DNA from: Burhinus oedicnemus
Lineage: Eukaryota > Chordata > Aves > Charadriiformes > Burhinidae
Direction: 5' to 3'
DNA: 64,000 nt
NCBI GenBank assembly: GCA_008921705.1
Contig: VFFE01009182.1
Location: 2,561,100-2,625,099 of the forward strand
This document shows, in pieces, positions 1 through 50,000 of the stretch (positions within the stretch are counted from its first letter, which is position 1; the number at the start of each line of letters is the position of its first letter). Under the pieces are notes generated by a model. It did not search any database and was not told where the DNA came from. It saw nothing but the letters and a program-made list of their open reading frames with translations. The position numbers were made by a program, and so were the translations under genes.

Positions 1-1119
1 GGCATTTGGTAAATCTATGCAGCAGTGAGTTTTAGCACTGAGATGAGTTATGCAGAATTCTTAAACAACAGTGCCTACTCAAGTACCAGTTGGTCTGCTT
101 TCCTCATCTGTCTCAAAAGCTGGTGCTCTTAAAGAGAAGCTGTGTTATTTTTGCCTTAACTTATCAAGTGTAAGGCAAATTTACTTTGTATTAGTGTTAC
201 AGCTTAAGTAGATGTTTGTGTGGCCCTTGGGGATAGTGAGGTCCACCCCTGCTGGAACTTTACAACCTCAAAAAAAGTGTTTCTGAGCCTTATTTTCTGT
301 CCTGTGATAAGTACAATGGCACATACGTTAGCCTTAAGCCCACTGCTGACTTCCTTTAAGTTAGAGAACATGGTCAACATTAATCCTTTTGCATTTTCCC
401 CCACCTCAGAGATGGTATGGCATGGTTTCCTTTGAGTTGTCATACATCTGATGTGCTCATCAAAAATTCCTAATAATCTATTGTTCTTTCAAACAGACTT
501 CCTGTAGGTTCAGTGTAGTCATCAGCCCTATTTTGCCATTTTAAGACCAATTTTAGCTTTTGTTGACACTTAAGTGGGTAAAAGCACTTTGTTAAAACAA
601 AATCTTAACAGCTGAACTTCTATTGTAAGGAAACTTCTATTGTACAGAAACTTCTATTGTACTTGTGCTGAAACCCAGTAGATGAAGGTTGTTGCCTTGG
701 TTAAAGATGAGTCACAACATAATGCAGCCTTGTGATAGAGAAGGTATTTTATTCTAGATCACAAGAATAAGTGGATAATGATGCTACGCACATTTGTTTA
801 CGAAATAGTATATTTTCCTATAAAGAAATACGGGATCAGAAATATAGACAGTTTCTGAGGCACAAAGGTTGCTCAGAATTTGTTGTTCAGATGTGACAAG
901 CTGCTTGGTCTCTTCTTACTTCAGGTGAATTTCAGTGTATTTAAGGTGACTGTAGGTATGTTCCACTACTTAGTCTGTAGCCTTTATAGGATTACATACA
1001 TTATTTTGATTATAGAGTTTATTTATACACTAAATGATATCATTAACTTTTTGAGTTAGTAGTTCCGCTTTTTTTGGCTGCTGTATTTCATGCTGTCTAA
1101 ATTAATTGTTTTCTTTCAG
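1..1119. other. 5' flank / intron upstream of first visible ABCC13 exon
   Basis: I find no coding exon here that I can support. The exon beginning at 1120 starts with the third base of a codon behind a ttctttcag acceptor, so an upstream coding exon must exist outside the window and this stretch is most simply intron. It contains a small 17-bp tandem repeat at 615-665. The two opposite-strand ORFs at about 204-443 look like chance. Confidence 0.6.
615..665. repeat. 17-bp tandem repeat, three copies
   Basis: The unit aacttctattgta plus four variable bases starts at 615, 632 and 649. The 13-base core is identical in all three copies. It is non-coding. Confidence 0.9.
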
Positions 1120-35545
<34,426 letters not shown>

Positions 35546-38500
35546 AGAAAACTAATGAATGAATTCTTAATGAAGATGAGAATTCCTTACTCCAGTAAAC
35601 ACTCGAGGGATATCTGGTATTCCACATATATAAGGAATATTTTATATTCCATATAAAACAACTAGCTTACTCAAAAGCTCCTCTCAGCATTGCTGTTTAC
35701 TACAACTACAATCTGTATATATTAATCAGGTTTCTTAAAATAACTTCCTGGTTTTATACAAATCACTTATTTTGATCATATTGGCACTGGAACAACATAA
35801 TGAAGAAGTGATTTTCATGGCATATTTTAACTGTTGCACTGGTAAAAACTGATTGAACAATCTTGCTGTTCACACATAGTTTTTAATTAAAAAATAGTAC
35901 TTAATTAAGTTGCTCTGACATTATGCCCTTTTAGTTAGTACATTCTTATTATGATTGCAAATTCATAAAAACCCCAAACTGCTTATTGTGTAGACATACA
36001 GGCAGATGTCACTTAGTGCTGATTTTTAGGACATGCATATTTGCCTGTATACTTAGGTGATTCTTGAGGCAATAAACTTACTACATTAAGTTAATTTTCC
36101 TTTTGACCTTGTGATTTCTGAATAACTGAAAAATTATTTCAAATAACTGAAACCCATGTCTTATGTATCTAATTGAGCATTACAATATTACATTGTGAAA
36201 GAATCCCAGAAAAATGGAGTCAGGTGCAGCTGTCTCTTTGCTTGATTTTAATGCAAACCTCAATACTAATTACAGCAGCAGGACATGTTATGTACATTTA
36301 TTGAAAGTGTCAGTTAAACATGCCTGTGCTTGTGTAGGCCACATAAATATTAACTTTAATTTTTATTACAGTTCCTAAAACTCTTCAAATTTAATACCAA
36401 CTCAGTCAATGCAATCTTATTTTCAAAAACTAAGAGAAGATCCTCATCAACTGCTTTAAAAAAAAACAAAACCAAAACCAAAGTACCTAAATAAAGTTCA
36501 AGCTACAGCCCTGTTATATTACTTTAATATTGACACTTGGTTAATATCAAGTAGGATCTTAATTTCTTGCCTGATAGCAAGCAAACCATATTTGCTGGTT
36601 TAGAAAGGTGGTGAGAAGTGACGAAGGCTCTCTGAAGAGAGTTCCTCAAAGATGTGATTCTACTACAGTGAAGGTGAATGACTTCTCTATCCTTTCATGA
36701 AGGTAGAAAAGAAAGCCTGTCTTCCTGCTTTACAAACAGAGTACTATCTAGTTTAATTGGCAACAAAACACAACTAAATATACTGTCACTTGCACAAAAC
36801 TATCGGAAGCATCTAACAATTTTAGACCAGGAACAACCCTGCACAACTATTATCTTCTGAAAGTCTTGGAGAGACTGGTGTGACAGAACATTTCTCAGAA
36901 GAGAGAACAACTTTCTGCTTTTCATCTCTGTTTTCCTTTTCTTTCCCCCAAGTGAGGCCAACAGTATCTTCCCAACAGTGCAGAACCTTCTTGTATCATC
37001 ATTTAACTTCCCTGCAACATTCAAAGTGCCACAGGCAGGCTCTTCTGGGGCTCCGCTTCCCCCAACCTTGTCCCCACCCTTTACGCACCTCTGTGCTCCC
37101 CTCTAAGCCCACACTTACCTGGAAGTATTTCAGGAGCAACTGGAAAGGACTGAAATGAGTGACATTCCTAAACTGATTAATAAGTTTTAGGTGTAAGGCT
37201 AGGGGAGGCAGACTTCAGTACCTCAGAGACCAACCAGTTTTGCAAGGTTCAGAGAAAATAATCTGAGGACTGGCATCGGTAATTTTTACTTTTTTTTTTT
37301 TTTTTTTAAATTTGTGGGGAGGAGAGTTTTCTGTGCTTACTAGTGGGCTGACATATAGCCTTACAGCTTCAGATTACCTTCAGACCACAGTTGGGGAAAG
37401 CTGCAGACTGAATAATTGCAAAGGCTGGGAGAGAACAAAACGGTGGACTAGTGTCAGCAAAAGCCAAATAGCCATTCCTTCTCTTTCAGCAAGCCATAGT
37501 CCTCATATATAGCTAGACTTTGATAAAGGAGGTGCAGTGGAAGCAGAAACAGCATGATACACTCCTGCTATGCTATCATGAAGCTATAGCTTACCAAAGT
37601 AAACCATCTAACAGGCTTAGTGTAGGCAGGAAAAGGCAATTTTGCAGTAAGAATATCACCCAGGGTCTGCAGCTTACGCTCTCCTCACACACCTGCTGTC
37701 AGAGACTCACTCTAAGAAACAAAGAGGGACCACTTGGCTGTCTCCAGGTCAACGTTAATTCAGGCTTTGCAGTACCCAACACAACCCACCAAACACGTTG
37801 TCACCAGTGAACTCCCTTGACAGCACAAAGCCACGTCATAGCCCAGCAGGCCAGCTCTGCACATACCTCCCCTCTCCTGTGCTTTCTCCTCCAGACACCA
37901 ATTCTCCTATGCCTCCAGGGCATTTGGGGATCAGGTCCCAGCCTCATCCTGTGGGGCTACTCATAGGCACCTACCACCTGTGAAAGGCTCTGCCCCATAT
38001 AGGCAACTAACTGCTAAGACTCCTGAGAAGGTGCTTGGGGCTGTTCTCAAAGGGCTGCCTGACTGGGCAGGTGACCTTCACTTGGTTGGAGATAGCATGA
38101 GGGACCTAACCATTGATCCCTTTGAGGAGCTACTGCTTAGCCTCCTTTTCCAGCTCGGTTGCTTGGGTTAGCAAAAGGAAGGCTGGGAGAGCCCGGATAT
38201 CAGGGCAGAGTCTAAAGTGAGAATGAGGCCCAGAAGGGAACCATGACTCTGTTTTTCCTTTCCCCACATCTGTCCTGCAGATGTTGACCAACAGGAGGAA
38301 GGGTCCTGCCCCACATCCTATGATCAAGCAGGCAGGGCACAAGGAGCATAAGCAAAGGAGGGTCTGGAACTGCTCCCACTCCATTCAGGAGCAAGGAGTT
38401 TGTTATCGCCCCATTTGACCAGGGTTTCCCTCGCTGTTGTTTCCTCCTTCCTCCCAGTCATTCCTTACTTTTTCTTGTACCAAACTGCACTTCGCTTCTC

Positions 38501-38730
38501 AGTTCCATTCTTCCACCCCAAACTGCAGCTTGAGGAGAAAGCTCACCCCAGTTCCTAACACTCCTCTGTGCCGCTTCCCAGAGAAGATCTGTGACTCCAG
38601 GGTACAGCAACCCCTTGACAAATTGAGGGATTACAACTTCATCCTCTAACCTCCAAAGGAATTCAAAGAAGACACGGAAATAGTGCTGTTAGTATCTACC
38701 TGAGAACCTGAAACAAGACTTGTCCAAGGG
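35546..38730. other. ABCC13 3' UTR and intergenic spacer between convergent genes
   Basis: The first 530 to 950 bases are probably ABCC13 3' UTR, depending on the poly(A) signal. From about 36900 to 38700 the DNA is more GC-rich and carries several overlapping short ORFs of 60-96 codons on both strands. None has a recognisable domain, and none shows a coherent splice structure. There is an 18-T run at 37290-37307. I see no gene here. Confidence 0.6.
36071..36076 (+). terminator. ABCC13: Probable ABCC13 poly(A) signal
   Basis: This AATAAA lies about 525 bases after the ABCC13 stop and is followed within 30-45 bases by T/G-rich sequence (ccttgtgatttctg). It is the first canonical hexamer I see after the stop. 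A second AATAAA at 36489-36494 is an alternative. cDNA would be needed to choose. Confidence 0.5.
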
Positions 38731-38742
38731 ACAGAAATTGCT

Positions 38743-38748
38743 TTTATT
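38743..38748 (-). terminator. HSPA13: Candidate distal HSPA13 poly(A) signal
   Basis: tttatt on the plus strand reads AATAAA on the minus strand, about 2.8 kb after the HSPA13 stop. Other minus-strand AATAAA copies lie at 39230-39235 and 39342-39347, and one at 41519-41524 sits only two bases after the stop. I favour the distal sites because HSPA13 mRNAs are known to have a long 3' UTR, but the sequence alone does not settle it. Confidence 0.4.
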
Positions 38749-41518
38749 AAAAACATTCTAAAAGGTTATTATAAAATGCATTTCATCATCTTTACTTGGG
38801 ATCAATTCAGGAACATAAAAGTGCTGAGGCATTTTATACTTTCAGATTTCCAACTCACAAAACAAGCTTTAGCTATATAAACTTGTTAAACACCTAACAC
38901 CACAGGCAACCATACTCTTGATTTCAAGGATGGATTGTAGAGAGATTTCAGCCTTCAAATATCCATTTGTTTAAAGACAGACTTTTGGTAATCAGTACAC
39001 ATGCATACCTGGAAATATCCACTTAGTACAGTGGACTTCTCTTTAAAATTCAACCGTTTGTGCCAAAATACAGTGTTAAAAGATACAAAATAAATAACTT
39101 GATAGCAGAATTCAGAAAAGTTATTTAATAAATAAGGATGCATTGCGAGATACCCGATGTACAGTAACTTCTCTACTAAAAATCTGTAGAGAAATCTGAA
39201 TAAATAGCCTTTTGTGAGTTATTTTTAATTTTATTTTTACAAGTAAACAACTCCCCCTTCCCTTACAATTCCCAGATTAACACTGAAGGAGATTTAACTC
39301 CTCCAGAGTGAAGGAGTATGCAGAAGAAATAAAGTACTTCATTTATTTGCATTGAGAGTTTAACAGTTTAAAGTTATTCCCACACTCCTACCTAACTTGT
39401 CCCAAGATTGCAAAAAGCCACTTCACTGTGATGTGGTTCTGTTCTTAGACAGGTCTGCTCATTTTACACAGCGCATTGAAAAAAACGAAGACTAAAGACC
39501 TACTGTAACTCAGTAGACTGAGATGAATTTACAGCAGGGCAGAAGGAGAGGTCACAATGACTCCAAAGACACTGGAATATACATTGAATTAAATACATAC
39601 ATTTATATCTGCAAAGCAAAGGCCCCAGATAGAAACTGCACACGAGAGCTGTACTGTATATTGGCATTCATCCATGATTTCACTGAAGAGGCACTTCTTC
39701 CAGTGCAGGAGTTTTAGTTACTGGAAGTTGAATACAGACTTAGACAGGGTCACTTTCAAAGAGGTACAAAGGAAAAAAAAAAAATAATCTTCAAATAAAA
39801 AAAAAAATCACTTTGCTTTTCAACTCAGGGAAATTAAACAGATGTGACCAGTATTTTGGGATCCTCTGTGAAGTTCAACAATGCTGATTGAATCATAGTT
39901 GCACACAACCATTCTATTTAAGAGGTTTTCAATTGTGTTACTTCAAAGATGTGTTTAGACAATAGCTATGCAAACAGCTGAATCAGCACAATTGATTTAT
40001 GGCAGTGCCATAAATCAGGCCTACTTCCAGGAGAATAATAAGCCTACTTTAATATAGTCATAGGTTAAACATTACATTTAGGCCCCACACTTTATCCTGG
40101 CAAGCTTAATAAAACCAAAATTATTCTGAAGAATACAAGAAAATGCTTAGAACCACCTGTTACTAGAGTTTACCTGATTAAGACTGGTTTGACAGATGCA
40201 GAAGCCAGTCTTAGCTGAATGAAGTGTTTTCATGGTAGAAAGTTCTACAGAGGTAAAAGAATTCAACTGGCCTTTAAGTATTGATTTAACCCTCCAAAGA
40301 GAATAGAACTGTCTCCGTGGTTTTGTTTGGGTTTTTTTTTCCCCAAATCATTTTTTTCTCCTCATGCATTTGCTAGATAGCTGGGTAGCAAACTATTTGC
40401 CTAAAATAAAGTCTTAAGTGCTACCTCAGATCCTGAGTTACACAAATTGCTTCCTTCCCAAAAGAACAGTGACATTCTCTGATCTACGTTCAGTTTAGAG
40501 TGGCTATATGACAGAATTTAAACCAAAGATACCAGCTAAAAAGTACTAAATAGCTGGGTGAATTTTCATTTACTAAGATAACTAGACTAGACTTCATCCA
40601 GGCAGTCCCTTCTGTCCCACAGTTTCTCCCTGAAAACAGTACAGCTTGGGGTACTCCAGGGGAAAGGCATCACACACTTGTAGATGAGCAACAATGAAAT
40701 ATGTCTTGGCCAAATTCAAGGGAATATACTCAGGTGCGGCTTTCAAGATACATAAAATTACAGCAGTTTTCAAATACGTTGGCGATATGCCCTTGTTCTC
40801 TGTGGAGAACATCAGTGGTATGACAGCAGCACCTGTATGTTCACCATAAAAACCAGATCAGGAAGTAAGCCCTTGGAGACACGCTAAGTAACTCTACATT
40901 AGCCAGAGCTAAGTTTCTGAATATGGTTCAGCTGAAACATGACACAATTTGCCATATAGCCTCAGTAATACCATTATGCTGTTATGAACAGCAGAAGAAT
41001 CAATTGAATGCGTAAGTCTCATTCAAGCTGCAACATGCCTTCTAGAAAGGTGCTTAAAGGCTCAAATGACTCAATTTAATAAATAAATCTAAGCTCAACA
41101 CTGCTAGTGCTATGTGCGTTAATACTGCTTCACATTCTTTCAAAGTAAATTGGACCTGGGAATACCTACAGTACCATACCACATTACCTCTAACCTTTGG
41201 TCACACTCCCTTTATATTTTAAACATACACCTCCTCAGGATTTGCTAATAAAATTTAGCAAGAAAATGTGGGTGCCTCATCACTAGCATTTTCATCCAAT
41301 ATCCAATCTACAAGCAAATACAGGGCACTTCAGAGCTTCAAAAATCACTTGTACCTTTAAAGTAACATCTAGCTTTAACACAGTTAGGTGTCCAGTAACA
41401 CCTAACTGGAACAGATAAAAAATGAATATAATACAGCCAAGATTATGCTCCACTGCCAGTCAGATAAGTATGCGCCATCAGAGTACACTTTGGGACAGAC
41501 GGAATGCAATGGGGAAGA

Positions 41519-41524
41519 GTTTAT
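41519..41524 (-). terminator. HSPA13: AATAAA hexamer directly after the HSPA13 stop
   Basis: On the minus strand the stop is followed by TGAAAATAAACT, so a canonical hexamer begins two bases after the stop codon. If used, it would leave almost no 3' UTR. Probably incidental. Confidence 0.2.
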
Positions 41525-41526
41525 TT

Positions 41527-46410
<4,884 letters not shown>

Positions 46411-46547
46411 CGCTACCCGCCGGCTCCAGCAGCGCCCGCCGACGCCAACCGCTGACGGCTCCTTCCGGGCCGCGCGGCACGCTGGGACTGGCGGTACGCG
46501 CGTCCCGCCCACCCCAGTGACGCCAGTCTACTCTGACGGGCGAGAAA

Positions 46548-46566
46548 ACCACAACTCCCAGGGGGC
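46548..46566. promoter_or_regulatory. ZNF143/Staf-like element
   Basis: accacaactcccaggggg resembles the ACTACAAYTCCCAG promoter element. A second, weaker copy in opposite orientation lies at 46711-46725 (actaccgctcccagc on the minus strand). Confidence 0.45.
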
Positions 46567-46680
46567 ATAGGGGCGCAGCTATTTCCGGTGGACACGAGCC
46601 AATGGGCTGAGAGAAGAGACGTCCGGCAGCAGGGGAGGGGAGAAACGGGTAGCGGGGGAGGATGCGCGGCACCCCTCCCG

Positions 46681-46690
46681 GCGCATGCGC
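46681..46690. promoter_or_regulatory. NRF1 binding motif
   Basis: The perfect palindrome gcgcatgcgc matches the NRF1 consensus core and lies about 270 bases upstream of the HSPA13 start codon. Confidence 0.65.
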
Positions 46691-46765
46691 AAACCCGGGC
46701 CGCGGTGCCTGCTGGGAGCGGTAGTTCGGTGAGTCGCGGCGCGGCTGCTGCCGGCCCCGGCCGCC

Positions 46766-46821
46766 ATGGTTGTGTGGGCTGCGCCGGGCGCTATGGTGGC
46801 AGCGGCCCGGTGCCTAGGGCG
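46766..46821 (+). other. Possible divergent first exon or uORF at the CpG island
   Basis: An ATG in ideal context (gccgccatgg) opens a 19-codon frame beginning MVVWAAPGAMVAAARCLG. A splice-donor-like sequence, gcg|gtaaag, lies at 46821/46822, just before the in-frame TAA at 46823-46825. It could be the first exon of a divergent transcript or simply GC-rich chance. I could not find a downstream exon that continues it. Confidence 0.25.
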
Positions 46822-47049
46822 GTAAAGGGCGCCCGGCTTCCCGCCCGCCCCCAGCGTCCTCTTCCCCTGGGGCAGGAGGAGGCGGCACGCCGTCGTGCCG
46901 GCAGGGAGGTGGCGCGGGGGCCCGGCCCGGGCAGCCGTGGGTGCCGTCGCCGCCCCCCCAGCAGCCTCCTGCCGGCGTGAGGCGGTAGAGACCGCAGATC
47001 CGGCAGTGCCGAATCAGCAATGGGGGGGCGGGGAAGGGGGGGTGTGTTC

Positions 47050-50000
47050 CTTCTTGCCCACCTGACATTTAGCCAAGCAAGGAGAATGCAGAGGAAACCT
47101 GCCGCTCAAATGCAGCCGGGAGGAGCAGAAGTAGTAACTAACCCAAGAAATACAACGTGAAGTACAGCGTGGGTTTGACAAGAAGCTGTCCCGCTGCTAA
47201 GCTCCGCTCTCATAAGGACTAGCTCTTGCAGATGGGGTTTTCGTTTCAGGCAGAAATTGCGAGAATCTGGTGTTCCCTTAATGTGGTTTAAATTAGATGC
47301 TTTTTAATAGAAAATATTCATAGATGAATAGCTAGCAACAAACAGCACAGTGGAAGAAAAGTTGGGCTAAGTTCTGTTGCAGTTACCATCTCTAGCATCT
47401 CTGTTTCTCCTAAACGATGGAAAGACACATAACCCAAAAGTAATTCCCAGGAGCTTACTTCTTCTAAGCTACTTCTTTATGCAAAAAGCATAACCACTTT
47501 AACTTAATAGTAAAAAATGCACGCGTCTTCCACTTACTGTTAACATAGTGATATGGTTCATCATCTGCATGAGAAGGTGGACACTTCTTGGTTAGGGAAG
47601 AGAAGGTTAAGCCATTCAGCCTTCTTAATGACTCATGATCTGACTATTTGCTAATTATGTATCTAACTAATTTCTTTTCCATACATCAGAGTTCAATACT
47701 TTAATCATGTTTCTTGAAGTGGCACCATTGTAATTGTTGTCATTCTTAAGTTATTTGAGTGGGGGAAAACTTGTAATCATTGTTTACAGTATTTCTTCAC
47801 TTGTCTAACTCAAGCGCAGGCATGTTGTATTTTATGCAACAGTGGATGGTGAGCCGGAAAGAAAAAAGATTTAGTGAAAACAAGGCATATGATCAAACTG
47901 GGGTTTGGTCATAATTTTGACATTTGATAGCAACCAGATGCTCTAATACATAGGGATCCTCTGAAATGTCACACTGCGGAATGCAGATATGTCAGGGTGT
48001 TTTTTAAAAATACTGATACAAAACCTCATTTCAGAGATTTCATCCTTTTCTAAAGGATAGGCCAGGCTCTGCTTTTCATCATGGAGGTTAAAACTCTGAA
48101 AGACATTGGGATCACTTGATAACATACCTGCTGAAGGACAGAACTCAAATGCCCTTTCCTATATAGCTTCCACTCTGTTTCTTCAAAACAAAGCTGCTTA
48201 ATGAATTCAGCGTATCAGTCAAGGCCTCCCCACCTGACTGAACCCTCGGAGGCCTGGCTGTTCCCTGCAGAATTACACAGCACAGGCCACCTGCCTGGGA
48301 GTCAAATCAAGGAGAGCATCTCAGCAGGCTTTCTGCCCTGCAGCAAAGGTATATCATACCAGAAACTTCTTCAGAAGCCACCTTCTTCCCTGTAGCTGTT
48401 TTTGGCTTTTGTGTCATTTGAAGGCTGGATCCACCCTAAGTACTCTGTAGTCCCTTGAAGGCAACATTTGATCTTTAGGACCCATGCTCAGATGAAGTCT
48501 GGAAGTGCCTAATTTGTTTCCCACATCTTCTCCATGACCTATCAGGACCTGCTCATGGGTACTCCTGGACTCTGCACAGCAATGCCAGACTTCTCTTGCA
48601 TCTGCAAAATTGGCAGAACTAATCCTAGTGAGCTTGCCCTTTTGTTTTGGGGCATTACTAGAGTGCCTTCTGTATCAGCTTCTTTTACCTACCCTCGCAG
48701 AGCTCTTGTCCAGGGGAGTGAGACCCGTTTCCATATTCTTCCCTTATCTGAGGCGGTGCTATGCACAGGAGTGAGTTACTCAGGAGCGGAAGGGAACATT
48801 CAGTATTTCTGGAGAAAATTGCTTGATTCTGCACAGAATAATTAAATATTCATTGGCCAGTAGAGGGAGAGGCTTATTTGGCTGGGAGGGGAAAGCTATG
48901 GGTAGCCCCTGCCCCACAGACTGCCTCGTGGGGAATATGTAGACATGGTCAGGGGCAGACACTGGAAAGCAGGTCATCTTTTCCTAAAACCATGTGCTTT
49001 AGCCACTTCCCTGTAAGGGCAGATGAGGCGCATACTACTGTGTTGAACATCCTCACCTGTGGGTGGGCAATGCAAGTTCCAACCCACAGAACTGCTTTGA
49101 AAAAGCCCATCACTGTGGTAAAGCTTCCCTGGATGTAGCTGAATGAGGGTAAATGAGGTGCTGTGGTGACATGGGCTGCTAGAACTGAAGAGCTTCTGAT
49201 ATCTGCTGGTTTGAATACCCAGGCTGTGCAGCATCAGCCTTTGGCGACCACCCACCAGGCCCTCAACACTCGCGTGCCACTGACTTGAGTGGAAGGTGGG
49301 CATGCAGCTAACTCCCTCCGAGGGTCTGGGCCAAGTGCTTGTTTATTCTTGTTAGTGCATCTGTTTACTCTGGTAGTAAGCTATTTATAACATTTCAAAA
49401 GGGTTTTGGGGATTGATTTCCTTCAAGGGGCTGTTGTTTTCCCCCAGTGCTTTGATAGGTGGAGGTAAACATGTTTTTGTCTGCAAGTAGCTTGAGGGAG
49501 AGAGTTGTTCTTACAATGTAAGAGCAGAGGCTGGTTTTACAACAGTCTCCCATCAGATGTGAACTGGTGTCTGCGGGAAGAAACCTGCTACACTGGGGAG
49601 TATTGCTCAAACCACAGACCTGTGATGTGCTAAACACAGTTCAAGCATTTGGTGCGCGTGGAATCAAATACAGCTCGTTTTCATCTCTAGGATGCTTTGC
49701 ATCAGCTGTATCCCTGCACTTGGAGAAAAGGGAGCTGAATTTACAAAGCATCCTCTTTTCTGCCATAGTACAAAACAGGGCTTCCTCTTCCTAGGGTGGA
49801 CTCAGCGAGTGCTTTCTGTACTGTCTCAATCATTTCCAAGCCAGTGTCCAAAACCGAAACATAGGGTGCCAGGGTATAGTCAAAACACAGTATGATCCCA
49901 GCAACACAGCATAATCAAACTGTGTTTTCCCACTGTGAAGAAGGAAAGGGGGGAGGGATTTGGAACCACTTCTTAGGTGGAGAGGGTAGTCAATGTGTCT

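Larger units (their letters stand above)
38730..41526 (-). other. HSPA13: Probable HSPA13 3' UTR
   Basis: This stretch follows the HSPA13 stop, has no convincing exon on either strand, and is bounded by the AATAAA candidate at 38743-38748. It is AT-rich with scattered short A or T runs (39770-39815, 40328-40350). Its extent is inferred, not seen. Confidence 0.45.
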
